Assembly (NCBI RefSeq): GCF_023221595.1
Contig: NZ_CP096568.1
Span: 124,001 to 188,000 of the forward strand
Length of the DNA: 64,000 bases
Origin: Rhodococcus qingshengii JCM 15477
GTDB lineage: Bacteria > Actinomycetota > Actinomycetes > Mycobacteriales > Mycobacteriaceae
Direction of reading: 5' to 3'
Made by a program: the position numbers and the translations under genes. Below are positions 44,158 through 53,158 of this stretch, piece after piece. Position 1 is the first letter of the stretch. Each line of letters begins with the position of its first letter. The notes beneath the pieces are model-generated. The model ran no database searches, had not been told where the DNA came from, and saw only the letters and a list, made by a program, of their open reading frames with translations.

Positions 44158-44411
44158 TAGCAACGCAGCCGGCGTAGCAGGGGTCGGTCTGTTGAGCGGT
44201 AAAGCACTCACTGGATCTCCGATCGTAAAAGCATCCGCGTCGCCATGGAGACGTGGTCCCACCTGACTCGCCAATTAGCCAGATGAGCGTCAATCAGTGA
44301 CTCTTGGAGTCAGGAGCAGGCGATGACCGCACCTGTCGGCATCGGTCTCGGCCGGGCCAGCACGGCGCCCGTTGCCGCGCGAGGCCACCACCGAGCTGCA
44401 TTCCCTCAAGC

Positions 44412-44468
44412 GATTGTCCACGAACCGCACGCCCCGCTCGGCCCAAGCAACGGCGTTCGTGGACAATC
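44412..44468. repeat. Perfect 14-bp inverted repeat
   Basis: GATTGTCCACGAAC (44412-44425) and GTTCGTGGACAATC (44455-44468) flank a 29-nt spacer. There is no gene end on the immediate upstream side except the fragment ending at 44485 (minus strand), for which it could be a terminator. It could also be an operator or the end of a lost element. Confidence 0.5.
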
Positions 44469-44484
44469 ACGTGTGCTTAGAACC

Positions 44485-44780
44485 TCAAGCGAGGAAGCCA
44501 ACACGCTGCCCACCTGCCACCGAGAGTGGCCTGTCCCAGCGCCTTGCGGAGCCGTGTTGTCGACCCAGGAGGTTCTCTTCCTCGTAGTTGTTGACACCCC
44601 ACGTCGCAAGATCAGTTCCCGTAATCTCAGTCGCTTCGCCCCCGCAAGACGCCCAGCGCCTTGGATAGCACGCACAGGAGGTAGCACGGGACCGCCGCGA
44701 CAACGACTACCGTGGCCACTCCGATGAGCTGCCAGAGAGGAGTGATCTCCGAGGCCCTCAGGGCGTCCCTTCCCACGAGC
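44485..44780 (-). pseudogene. Tail fragment of a membrane transporter (tentative)
   Basis: One frame encodes EITPLWQLIGVATVVVVAAV and PCYLLCVLSKALGVLRG, a terminal transmembrane helix. A slip of frame near 44640 continues EITGTDLATWGVNNYEEENL to a stop at 44485. The pattern resembles the last helix and cytosolic tail of an APC permease, possibly the same gene type truncated at 40243. Identification is weak. Confidence 0.35.
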
Positions 44781-44794
44781 TGCGTTTCTTTCGA

Positions 44795-45035
44795 TAGCCG
44801 CGAGCGTGACCATCGACCCAAGTGCAATGGAGTCGTTCGTGTCCTCGACTTGGTACAGACCTGCGACCCTGCCTAGGTCCACCACACATTCAGGCTGGGC
44901 CAGCCGCATGTTGAGCATAGGCACCAGGCTCTGTCCGCCAGCGAGCAGCACCACGTCGTCCTGTTTCTCGTCGAGGAACTGAAGGACTTCCTCAACGGTA
45001 CGTGGGTCGTAGTAGGAGAACTGCGCAGGCTTCAT
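44795..45035 (-). pseudogene. FAD-binding subunit of a xanthine/CO dehydrogenase-type enzyme, N-terminal fragment
   Basis: With AAGGAGGACGAG as ribosome site, MKPAQFSYYDPRTVEEVLQF, VVLLAGGQSLVPMLNMRLAQ, CVVDLGRVAGL and IALGSMVTLAAIE match CoxM/CutM medium subunits, in which AGGQSLVPMLNMRL binds FAD. Only about 80 of 290 residues remain before the sequence becomes unrelated. Probably once part of a purine or aromatic catabolic cluster. Confidence 0.78.
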
Positions 45036-45443
45036 CTCGTCCTCCTTCGTAGCTGGCAGGCAACGAAGGCCACTAGGCCCCCTTGCGGGAACGGTTTGCG
45101 TTAAATGACCCAAATCGAGGCGCGTCCCACCGAGCTGGAACGCTGCTCGGACGTACAGGCTCGTCCGTGGCGCATTTCGTCACGACGAGCGCATTCGCAC
45201 GCGCTGCTAAGAGCCCGCCTGCCTGCGGGGTGGCTCGATGTCCGCCGAGGGGCGGAGTAGTGCCGCCTCTGACGCCCGAGTGCCGACGCCGAGAACGATT
45301 CACAAACCAACAAGGCGCCATCACCCAATCGCCAACGCAGAACCGAACACACGCTGACTAGACTGCGGCCGTCGTAATCGAATAACAAGAGCGTGGTGTC
45401 GTTGAGTGGAACTACCGGCCTGAGGACGGCAAGCCGCGTTTTC
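45036..45443. other. Intergenic region, nothing supported
   Basis: This region of about 400 bp upstream of the flavoprotein fragment has no convincing gene. TTGCGTTAAATG near 45100 could be part of a promoter for the fragment, but no complete -35/-10 pair is clear. Confidence 0.35.
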
Positions 45444-45905
45444 TCAGGCCTGATCTTCGGTGCCGTGCGATCGAGGCGCCGGAAGGTCCGGTTGAGTCAC
45501 GACAGTGTGGCGACCGTCAGCACATAGCGACAACGCAGAGGCCAGCGGTACCTTGCGACGGGCAGGCCCCGAGGTCGAAGTACAGATGGCAGCGCAATCA
45601 ACGTCTCCCCCCGCACCGACCTCAAGGATGACGGACAGCGGCCTGAGCCCGGAACGGAGCATCACATCCGCCGCAGCGGGGTCGGGAAGGCTGTCAAGAC
45701 GCAGCCATACGCGCTCGCCAAGAGCGCTCTCTACTTGCAGCTCCGTGCTGTGAACTCCTACCCTGAGTCGGCGAACGATGCCGTAACGGACAACTCGGTC
45801 AGGGATAGCAGGACGATCGTGTCGCTGGCGAGCCGACTTCAGATCTACCAGAGACGAGGCGCCGAGTTCTCCTGGGCGGCCGTGGTCGGTCGTCGAGGAG
45901 CTCAT
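45444..45905 (-). CDS. Hypothetical protein
   Basis: The 153-residue frame starts MSSSTTDHGRPGELG. The core has VVRYGIVRRLRVGVHSTELQ, ERVWLRLDSLPDPAAADVML and RRKVPLASALSLCADGRHTV. The last segment resembles a conserved actinobacterial motif, but the family was not identified. No good ribosome site. It shares strand with the reductase fragment upstream. Confidence 0.5.
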   Translation of the reverse strand: MSSSTTDHGRPGELGASSLVDLKSARQRHDRPAIPDRVVRYGIVRRLRVGVHSTELQVESALGERVWLRLDSLPDPAAADVMLRSGLRPLSVILEVGAGGDVDCAAICTSTSGPARRKVPLASALSLCADGRHTVVTQPDLPAPRSHGTEDQA

Positions 45906-45986
45906 GGCACGTGACACTAGGTCAGGGCCCTACTTGAGCGCCCGCGATCGGTTCCGCTAACCGAAACACTCTTTGCAAGAAGCGCT

Positions 45987-46350
45987 CTACGTCTGCCGTG
46001 CGACGACGCGACGGAGATCATTAGATGTATCCGCAAGTTCCGCCGGCACCACTGCGACGCCCGACTCCATCATGCGCATCGCGACCCGCACATCGCGTCC
46101 GCGATTAATAGCGAAAGTGCCAACTAGTCGCCCGTGACGAATGTGGAATGCACAGAAGTTGCCATCTTCGACGCTGCCACGGACAACGACATCGTCTCCG
46201 CCTTCCACAACGCCGGCCGTTTGGATATTGAGCTCGTACTGATCGGACCAGAACCGCAAGCCACGGTGTTGCGTGATGGAAAAGTCGTCAATACCGTGAC
46301 GCTCCCCGAAACATCCGAGTCGTCGCTGGTACGACTCGATCGCCAGATCT
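45987..46350 (-). pseudogene. Ferredoxin/rubredoxin reductase, C-terminal fragment
   Basis: The last 80 residues (LRFWSDQYELNIQTAGVV, GNFCAFHIRHGRLVGTFAIN, VRVAMRMMESGV) are the Reductase_C domain of flavin-dependent ferredoxin reductases of aromatic oxygenases and P450 systems. FAD- and NADH-binding domains are missing because the sequence switches to unrelated, proteobacterial-type DNA at about 46340-46385. In the longer open frame the upstream residues are antisense to the TonB receptor and are not part of this protein. Confidence 0.75.
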
Positions 46351-46374
46351 AGTCGTGCAAGCGCCTCGCGCGCG

Positions 46375-47527
46375 ATCTCTCGACAGCGTGGGTCTCGACG
46401 CTGACGCCGGTGACGAGCTGCGCGGCGGCGAAGCGCCAGACCAGCCGCGCGTCGATGCCGTAGTACGTGCGGTCGAAGTCGATGACGCCGCCGGGATGCC
46501 GCGGCGGCGCCTGCGTCGCGACCGGAATCGCCTGCCATTGCACGACCGAGCGGTCGCCGGCGTACAGCGTCAGCTCGCTGGCCGACAGCACGCCGCCGTA
46601 GCGGTGACGCCAGTTCAGGCCGGCCTGCGACTGGCGCGCCACCTTGCGCGTGTTGAACTGTGTCGCCTGCGGCGCCGTCGAGCGCGGATCGGCATCGAAC
46701 TGCTCTCGCGTCAGGCCGAGCGGGTCGTCGGCCGGCTGGTCGAGGCTGTTGAAGTTCAGCGTCACCGTGTCGTTGGTGCCGTTGTGGCCGAGGCGGAAGT
46801 TCAGCAGGTCGCGCTCGGCCCCGCTGTGCGGACGGAAACCGTCGGTCTCGAAGTGCGCGAGCTGGGCCTGCACGTCCCACTGGCCGCCGATCGGCGCGCC
46901 GGCCGACGCCCGCACCTGCCGCTGCCCGAACGAGCCGGCATCGAAGCCGAGCTCGACGCGCGGCACGGTGGCCGGCGCGCTGTACAGCGCGATCACGCCG
47001 CCGGAGCTGTTGCCGTACAGCGCCGAGAACGGGCCGCGCAGTACCTCGATGCGCGAGGCGCCAGCGAGGTCGAAATGCGTGACCTGCCCCGCGCCGTCGG
47101 GCGTCGACGCCGGGATACCGTCGGTGTACAGGCGCAGGCCGCGCACGCCGAAGCTGGCGCGCGCGCCGAACCCGCGGCTCGAGATCTGCAGGTCCTGCGC
47201 GTAGTTGCTGCGGTTGTTGATGACGAGCCCCGGCACGCGCACCAGCGTCTCGGACAGGTTCACCATCAGGCCGCCGGCGCGCAGCTCGTCGGCATCGACC
47301 ACGCCGATGGCGTACGGTGCTTCGAGCACCTGCGTCTCGACGCGGTTACCCGTCACCACCACCGGCTCGAGCGAGCGCTGCTGCGCTTGCGACGCATGTG
47401 CCGCAACGAGCACGATCAAGGTGGCGAGGACGGCCCGCGGGGCCAAGGGGGCGGCAATGAGCGCGACCGGGCAGCGGAGCATGGCGAATTGGATGCGCGC
47501 CCGCAAGGTTGGCGCCAGACCGGACAA
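46375..47527 (-). pseudogene. TonB-dependent receptor, truncated at its C-terminal side
   Basis: About 380 residues remain of a protein that normally has about 700. A signal peptide (VLATLIVLVAAHASQAQQ) is followed by the plug: LEPVVVTGNRVETQVLEAPY, RVPGLVINNRSNYAQDLQIS, FGVRGLRLYTDGIPASTPDG, RIEVLRGPFSALYGNSSGGV. First barrel strands follow (LRLGHN-like, GLTREQFDADP). Such receptors import chelates or large ligands through a Gram-negative outer membrane, so it cannot work in an actinobacterium. It lies downstream of a PQQ-dehydrogenase gene set. The break coincides with the DNA-type switch near 46370. Confidence 0.88.
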
Positions 47528-47587
47528 ACCCGCTGCAACGGCCCCGATCGAGGCCGCCGTGTGCCGGCACGAATCAACGCCGTCGCA

Positions 47588-48373
47588 TTACGGGCGGCGG
47601 TACTCGACGCCGTATTGCGCGTAGATGCGCTGCAGCGTGCCGTCCTCGCTCAGCTTCTCCAGCGCCTTGTTGAGCGCATCGACCAGGCCTTCGTCGCTGC
47701 GGCGCAGGCCGACGGCAAGATTCCAGCGCAGCTCGGGCTCGCTGTCGTACGCATGCACATAGCGCAGTCCGGCGTCCGGGTGCGCGCGAATGTAGTACGC
47801 GACGGTGGCCGGCGAGACGGCGCAGGCGTCGATCTCGCCCTTGGCCAGGTCGCCCACCATCTCGCCTTCGAAGGCATAGGGCACCGTGTACAGGCCGCGC
47901 TGGTTGAGCAGCCGGCTTGCCACCGAGTTGATCATCACGCCGACGCGGCGGCCGGCCGCGATGTCCTGAAAGCGCTGCACCGAGTCGTTGCCGCGGCCGA
48001 CAGCGAGCGCGACGCCGCTCTTCTGGTACGGCTTCGTGAGCCGGATCGGCCCGCGCTGCGCGTCGGGGTCGGCGATGGTGTCGAGCAGCATGTCGCAATC
48101 GACCAGACCGGCGCGCATGCGCGGGATGATCCAGTCCACGTGCAGCCGCAGGCCGAGCGCCGCGGCGAGCGCACGCCCGATCTCCACCTGGAAGCCCGGC
48201 GCCTCGGGCTTGTCGCTCGCGTGCGGCAGCGCGTTGGGGTGGGCGCACATCGAGATCACGCCGCGCGCCTGCACTTCGGCCAGCGTTCGCGCGGCAGTGG
48301 GCGCCGCGGCCAGTGCCGCAGCCATAGCGCACACAGCGAATGCAGGAATCATCCCCACGGCGCGGGCTTTCAC
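47588..48373 (-). CDS. Periplasmic solute-binding protein of PQQ-dehydrogenase clusters (XoxJ/MxaJ-like)
   Basis: The 261-residue protein has a signal peptide (AVCAMAAALAAAPTAART). The family 3 binding fold shows ISMCAHPNALPHASDKPEAP, GFQVEIGRALAAALGL, DCDMLLDTIADPDAQRGPIR, TKPYQKSGVALAV and a C-terminal LNKALEKLSEDGTLQRIYAQ. The CAHP...LP start and the position beside a cytochrome c and a quinoprotein dehydrogenase identify the MxaJ/XoxJ group, thought to assist dehydrogenase maturation or interaction. Its start overlaps the cytochrome stop (ATGA). Confidence 0.85.
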   Translation of the reverse strand: MKARAVGMIPAFAVCAMAAALAAAPTAARTLAEVQARGVISMCAHPNALPHASDKPEAPGFQVEIGRALAAALGLRLHVDWIIPRMRAGLVDCDMLLDTIADPDAQRGPIRLTKPYQKSGVALAVGRGNDSVQRFQDIAAGRRVGVMINSVASRLLNQRGLYTVPYAFEGEMVGDLAKGEIDACAVSPATVAYYIRAHPDAGLRYVHAYDSEPELRWNLAVGLRRSDEGLVDALNKALEKLSEDGTLQRIYAQYGVEYRRP

Positions 48374-48771
48374 TTCGACGCCCCTTCAGGTTTGAGGTCG
48401 CGGATGTACTTCACGATCGCCTTCATCTGATCGTCGTTGAAGGCCGTGGCGAAGGCCGGCATCGCGCCGGGCTTGCCGACCTTGATGCGCTGGATCAGCT
48501 CGGCATCGCTGAGCTTGGTGTCCATCAGCTGCGGCCCCCGGCCCGGGCTGCGTCCACCGCTGCTGTGGCACCACCCGCACGTGTTCGCGAAAAGCTTCTC
48601 CACGTCGAAATCGCCGGCGGCGCCGGGCGCCGATGCCGGTTGCGACGCGGCAACGGGCGCCGGTGCGCTGGCCGGCGCCTGGCGCGATGACATCGGGCCG
48701 TACTGGCCGGCCGCACCTGCCGATACGGCCAGCGCACAGATTCCGAGCGCACTACGCACAGCGTTGCTCAT
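48370..48771 (-). CDS. Periplasmic c-type cytochrome (XoxG-like)
   Basis: The 133-residue protein has a signal peptide (ALGICALAVSAGAAGQ), an Ala/Pro-rich linker, and one class I cytochrome c domain: heme site NTCGWCHSSGG, SDAELIQRIKVGKPGAMPAF with the axial Met, and MKAIVKYIRDL. It is the likely electron acceptor of the adjacent PQQ dehydrogenase. Coupled by ATGA to the binding-protein gene. Confidence 0.88.
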   Translation of the reverse strand: MSNAVRSALGICALAVSAGAAGQYGPMSSRQAPASAPAPVAASQPASAPGAAGDFDVEKLFANTCGWCHSSGGRSPGRGPQLMDTKLSDAELIQRIKVGKPGAMPAFATAFNDDQMKAIVKYIRDLKPEGASK

Positions 48772-48857
48772 TGGTGCACCCTACGGCCCGCGGCCGGTCC
48801 CTCCGAGAAGAGGCAGGGAGCCGCGCCCTGCCCCGTTGCTTCGGATCGGTGTCGGCT

Positions 48858-50594
48858 CTACAGCCCGAACACCACCAGCGCGCCCTGGTCCGTCGGCATG
48901 CTGGCGAACGGCTCGCCGTAGAGCACCTTGTAGTCGTCGCCCGCCAAGCCGCCCCAGCCGGTGGCCACGGCGATGTACTGCTTGCCCTTGGCCATGTAGC
49001 TGATGATGCCGCCGTTGTGGCCCTGGCCGTTGTTGTGCTTCCACAGCTCCTTGCCGGTGCTCGCGTCGAGCGCGCGCAGGTAGCCGCGCGCATCGGGCAC
49101 GAACACCAGGTTGCCCTTGGTCGACAGCAGGCTCGCCAGCGGCGGCTCGTCGTACTTCACCTCCCACTTCAGCTTGCCGGTGATCGGGTCGCGCGCACTG
49201 ACGTGCCCGTGCGCCTTGCTGCCGTCAGGGTTGGTCTTGTTGACGGTGAAGTTGGAGCCGATGTTGAGCTGCGCCATCGGCTCGAGGATCGGCGTGGTCT
49301 TCACTACCTCGAGGTCCATGCACCACTCGTTGCCGACCTTGTAGTACAGCCCCGTCACCGGGTTGTACGAGCCGGCGTTCCAGCTGTAGCCGCCCGCGAT
49401 GTACGGGCACAGCGCGGTGTGCTTGCCCTCGGCCATGTCGCGCCGGCCCTGCAGCTCGCCGGTCTTCGGATCGATGTCCTTGACGAAGTTGATGTTCTTG
49501 ACGCCGCGCCAGACGTTCTGCACCTTGAGCTGCGGGTCGTAGACGAACACGAAGCCGCCCTTGTTCGGGTGCACGACGTACGACTTGCCGCCGCGCTCGA
49601 GCAGCACGAACTCGCCGACCGCGCTGTCGAAGTCCCACGCGTCGTGCGGCAGCTCCTGGTGATACGACTTCAGCTTGCCGGTGTCGGGATCGAGCGCCAG
49701 CACGGAGGTCGTGTACAGGTTGTCGCCCGGGCGTGCGCCCTTGGTCTTCCACTCCGCGCCGCCCCAGTCGTACAGCGGCGCGGGATTCGCCGTGCCCCAG
49801 TAGACGGTGTTGGTCTTCGCGTCGTAGCCGCCGGCCATCCAGCCGCCGCCGCCGCCGGTCTTCCACGAGTCGCCGCCCCAGGTCTTGCGCTGGTCGGTCT
49901 CGGTGTCGTCGTTGCCGCCGACCGTGAAGAAGCGCCACACCTGCTTGCCCGACGCCGCATCGACACCGAAGATCGGGCCGCGATACGGCCACTCGCCGCC
50001 CTGCGAGCCGATGATCACCTTGCCGTTGACGAACAACGGCGCGCCGGTGAAGCCGACGGTCAGCTTCTCGGAATCGACCAGCTTGGTCTCCCACTTCTGC
50101 TTGCCGGTCTTCATGTCGATCGCGACCAGCTTGCCGTCGAGCGTGCCCATGTAGATGCTGCCGTCGCCGAGCGCGATGCCGCGGTTGTACGGCGAGTGCG
50201 TCTGCTTCGAGACCAGGTCTTCGTTGAGCTTCTGCTTGTAGGCCCAGATCAGGTTGCCGGTCGCGCCGTCGAGCGCGAACACCTGGTTGTGCGAGCCGCT
50301 GTAGTACAGGATGCCGTCGGCCACCAGCGGGAACGACTGCAGGCCTCGGGTCGACTTCGGCGTCACGTGGCTCCACGCCACCTTGAGGTTCCTGATGTTC
50401 TTCGAATTGATCTGGTCGAGCCCGCTGTAGTGCCAGGACTTGTAGGTGCCGTGATACGTCAGCCAGTCGGCAGGATTCTTGTCCGCTGCGATCAGGCGCT
50501 TGTGGTCGACTTCGGCGGCGCGGGCCGAGGAGGTCACGCCGAGGACGGCCGCGGCCGCGATCGCGGCGACGACTGGGAGATGCCTTCGGGTCAT
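48858..50594 (-). CDS. PQQ-dependent alcohol dehydrogenase, predicted lanthanide-dependent
   Basis: The 578-residue protein starts after CAAGGAGACAAAGTT. It has a signal peptide (VVAAIAAAAVLGVTSSARAA) and an eight-bladed quinoprotein propeller with repeated W-docking motifs (GATGNLIWAYKQ, MKTGKQKWETKL, ASTGKELWKH). The catalytic region LPHDAWDFDSAVGEF has Asp two residues after the catalytic Asp (DFD), the signature of XoxF/PedH-type lanthanide enzymes; calcium enzymes have Ala or Ser there. The vicinal-cysteine disulfide of MxaF is absent. It oxidises primary alcohols in the periplasm and passes electrons to the cytochrome next door. Substrate range unknown. Confidence 0.87.
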   Translation of the reverse strand: MTRRHLPVVAAIAAAAVLGVTSSARAAEVDHKRLIAADKNPADWLTYHGTYKSWHYSGLDQINSKNIRNLKVAWSHVTPKSTRGLQSFPLVADGILYYSGSHNQVFALDGATGNLIWAYKQKLNEDLVSKQTHSPYNRGIALGDGSIYMGTLDGKLVAIDMKTGKQKWETKLVDSEKLTVGFTGAPLFVNGKVIIGSQGGEWPYRGPIFGVDAASGKQVWRFFTVGGNDDTETDQRKTWGGDSWKTGGGGGWMAGGYDAKTNTVYWGTANPAPLYDWGGAEWKTKGARPGDNLYTTSVLALDPDTGKLKSYHQELPHDAWDFDSAVGEFVLLERGGKSYVVHPNKGGFVFVYDPQLKVQNVWRGVKNINFVKDIDPKTGELQGRRDMAEGKHTALCPYIAGGYSWNAGSYNPVTGLYYKVGNEWCMDLEVVKTTPILEPMAQLNIGSNFTVNKTNPDGSKAHGHVSARDPITGKLKWEVKYDEPPLASLLSTKGNLVFVPDARGYLRALDASTGKELWKHNNGQGHNGGIISYMAKGKQYIAVATGWGGLAGDDYKVLYGEPFASMPTDQGALVVFGL

Positions 50595-50808
50595 AACTTT
50601 GTCTCCTTGAGGTCGTTCGGAAACCCGCGTCTGCGTCAGGCGACGCTGAAGGTTCCGGCGGGCATTTAAGCGCGCACGGGTGTCGGCAGGAAGTGGTCGT
50701 CCGAGAGTGTTTACCCCGAGTGCGGCGGGGCTCCGACGGCGCCGGCGAAACGACTCGACACAACGCGGGCGCAGAATGCACGCGTCCCGTTCCCGACGCG
50801 AGGCGCCC

Positions 50809-51849
50809 GTGAATCCCGTTCTGGTCGAGCTGACGCGCGGCGGCCATCTCGAGTCGCAGCATCGCGGCGCCGTCGCGGTGCTCGACGCCGACGGCGCCGT
50901 CGTCGCGTCGCTCGGCGACATCGACCGGCCGATCTTTCCGCGCTCGGCGGTGAAGGCGCTGCAGGCGCTGCCGCTGGTCGAATCGGGCGCGGCCGACGCA
51001 CTCGGCCTGACGGACGACGAGCTCGCGCTGGCCTGCGCGTCGCACGGCGGCGAGCCGCTGCACGTCAGCACCGCGGCATCGATGCTCGCGAAGGCCGGCA
51101 CCGACGCGACGATCCTCGAATGCGGCGTGCACTGGCCGTCGCATCTGCAGAGCGCGCAGGCGCTGGCGGCGCGCGGCGAGCGGCCCGGCCCGCTGCACAA
51201 CAACTGCTCCGGCAAGCACGCCGGCTTCGTCTGCGTGGCGTGCCGCATGGCCGGCGCGCGCGACCTGCGCGATTTCACGCGCGGCTACGTCGACGCCGCG
51301 CATCCGGTGATGCGCGAGATCACCGCCGCGCTGGCCACCGCCACCGGCTGCGATCTCGATGCCGCGCCGCGCGCCATCGACGGCTGCTCGATTCCGACCT
51401 ATGGCATTCCGCTGCGCGCGCTGGCGCTCGGCTTCGCACGCTTCGGCAGCGGCGTCGGCCTGCCTGAAAGCCACGCGCGCGCGGCGCGGCGGCTGCGCGA
51501 CGCGATGGCCGCGGCGCCATTCATGGTCGGCGGCAGCGGCCGGTTCGACACGCGGGTGATCGAGCACTTCGGCGAACGCGTGTTCTGCAAGGTCGGCGCC
51601 GAAGCCGTCTACTGCGCCGCCCTGCCCGAGCGCGGGCTCGGCGTCGCGATCAAGATCGACGACGGGCAGACGCGTGCGGCCGAGGCCGCGATGGCCGCCG
51701 TCGTCGAGTCGGCGCTGGCGCTCGACGCCGGCGACGCGGCGTTCCTGCGTGGGCTCAGCGACATCATGCTGCGCAACTGGAACGGCTTCGAGGTCGGGCG
51801 GCTTGCCGCCACCGACGCCCTGCGCACGGCGCTGCAGCGCGGCCATTGA
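50809..51849 (+). CDS. Type II-like (Rhizobium etli family) L-asparaginase
   Basis: From the GTG giving NPVLVELTRGG the protein has about 346 residues; an ATG at 50776 is the alternative. Family marks are VESQHRG-type start (LESQHRGAVAVLDADG), SAVKALQALPLVESGAAD, LACASHGGEPLHV, LHNNCSGKHAGFV with conserved Cys, DGCSIPTYGIPL and a C-terminal IKIDDGQTRA. The enzyme hydrolyses asparagine to aspartate and ammonia and is unrelated to E. coli AnsA/B. It is divergent from the PQQ cluster. Confidence 0.88.
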   Translation: MNPVLVELTRGGHLESQHRGAVAVLDADGAVVASLGDIDRPIFPRSAVKALQALPLVESGAADALGLTDDELALACASHGGEPLHVSTAASMLAKAGTDATILECGVHWPSHLQSAQALAARGERPGPLHNNCSGKHAGFVCVACRMAGARDLRDFTRGYVDAAHPVMREITAALATATGCDLDAAPRAIDGCSIPTYGIPLRALALGFARFGSGVGLPESHARAARRLRDAMAAAPFMVGGSGRFDTRVIEHFGERVFCKVGAEAVYCAALPERGLGVAIKIDDGQTRAAEAAMAAVVESALALDAGDAAFLRGLSDIMLRNWNGFEVGRLAATDALRTALQRGH

Positions 51850-51904
51850 ACCGGCGGCCGGGCAGTGCTACGCTGGCCGCACCATACCGACACTAGGAGG
51901 CACC

Positions 51905-52633
51905 ATGGCCAACTTCGTCCTCGTGCACGGCGCCTGGCACGGCGGCTGGTGCTATCGCGACACCGCCGCCGCGCTGCGCAAGGCCGGCCACCGCGTACTG
52001 ACGCCGACGCACACCGGCGTCGGGCAGCGCGCGCATCTCTCGGGCGAGAACGTGACGCTCGAAACGCACATCCGCGACGTGCTCGGCTGCATCGAGGCCG
52101 AAGAGCTCGACGACGTCATCCTCGTCGGCCATTCGTACGGCGGCATGGTGATCACCGGCGTGGCGGACCGCATCGCGCCGAAGATCAGGTCGCTGGTCTA
52201 CCTCGACGCCTTCGTGCCGGAGCACGGCGACTCGCTGATGGCTCTCCTGCCCAAGGCGCTACCGCCTGAAGTGTCGGCGCAATTCATCGGCGGCTTCCAC
52301 GCGGCCGCGCTCGACAAGCACTGCGGCCTGATGCAGCCGATTCCGGCCGAAGCGTTCAACGTCGTTGCCGACAAGCGCGACTGGGTGAACCGGCGCTGCG
52401 TGCCGCAGGCGCTCGCCACCTACGAGATGCCGCTGCTGCTCGCGGGAGGCGGCAGCGCGGTGAAGCAGCGCGTCTACATCCTGGCCGACGGCTGGGATCC
52501 GAGCCCGTTCCGCTACTTCGCGAAGCTGTACGACGGCAAGCCCGGCTGGCAGGTCGTCAAGTTCCCGTGCGGCCACGACGTGATGGTCGACATGCCGAAC
52601 GAGCTGGCGGAGAAGCTGGCGGCGCTGGGCTGA
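51905..52633 (+). CDS. Alpha/beta-hydrolase fold esterase
   Basis: The 242-residue protein follows CTAGGAGGCACC. It has FVLVHGAWHGGWCYRD with the oxyanion HGAWHGG, nucleophile elbow VILVGHSYGGMVITG (Ser at about 77), and catalytic His in FPCGHDVMVDMP. This is the salicylate-esterase/EstC-like group of short hydrolases. Substrate unknown. 55 bp downstream of the asparaginase gene. Confidence 0.85.
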   Translation: MANFVLVHGAWHGGWCYRDTAAALRKAGHRVLTPTHTGVGQRAHLSGENVTLETHIRDVLGCIEAEELDDVILVGHSYGGMVITGVADRIAPKIRSLVYLDAFVPEHGDSLMALLPKALPPEVSAQFIGGFHAAALDKHCGLMQPIPAEAFNVVADKRDWVNRRCVPQALATYEMPLLLAGGGSAVKQRVYILADGWDPSPFRYFAKLYDGKPGWQVVKFPCGHDVMVDMPNELAEKLAALG

Positions 52634-52710
52634 CGTCTGCTGTCGGCGTAACCCCGGCAGCCGTTCGGCGGCTGCCCGGCGTGGTCGCGGCGCCGCGTCA
52701 GCGCAGCGGC

Positions 52711-53097
52711 TCAGGCATCGCTCTGCGAATGCAGCACGATGCGATTGCCTTCGCTGTCGAGCACGATGGCGCGGAAGCCGTGCGGGCCGATCCCGTGGAT
52801 CGGCTGGACCACCCTGCCGCCGTTCGACTCGGTCTTCGCGACCGCGTCGCGGATGCGCCTGTCGACGTTGAAGTAGACGAGGATGCCCTGCGTCGACGAC
52901 ACCTCGCCGGCGCCCGGCACGAGGCAGCCGCCGTTGCCGGGGCCATGCTCGAGCACCGCGAACGAGACGCCGTCGAACGACTCCTTGCTCACGTTGATCG
53001 CGAGCACCGCGCCGTAGAACTTGATCGCGCGGTCGAGATCGGCGACCGGCACGTCGAACCAGACGACGCGGTTGTGCTGGGTGTTGAGATCGGTCAT
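52711..53097 (-). CDS. VOC (glyoxalase/bleomycin-resistance fold) protein
   Basis: The 128-residue single-domain protein has VVWFDVPVADLDRAIKFYGA, FAVLEHGPGNGGCLVPG, ILVYFNVDRRIRDAVAKTES and FRAIVLDSEGNRIVLHSQ, the beta-alpha-beta-beta-beta repeats of the VOC superfamily. Metal ligands are incomplete, as in many small VOC proteins. Function unassigned. Confidence 0.85.
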   Translation of the reverse strand: MTDLNTQHNRVVWFDVPVADLDRAIKFYGAVLAINVSKESFDGVSFAVLEHGPGNGGCLVPGAGEVSSTQGILVYFNVDRRIRDAVAKTESNGGRVVQPIHGIGPHGFRAIVLDSEGNRIVLHSQSDA

Positions 53098-53158
53098 GGC
53101 GTTGCCTCCTGACGCGATCGTACGCGCCGGCCGGGCCGCGACACGCCGACGCGCCGAT

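Noticed and set aside
46355..48430. 691-codon plus-strand open frame
   Set aside because: It is antisense to the TonB receptor and binding-protein genes, Arg/His/Val-rich, and typical of high-GC shadow frames.
49225..51846. 873-codon minus-strand open frame
   Set aside because: Shadow of the PQQ dehydrogenase and asparaginase genes in another frame; composition is Arg/Gly/Ala-rich with no motifs.
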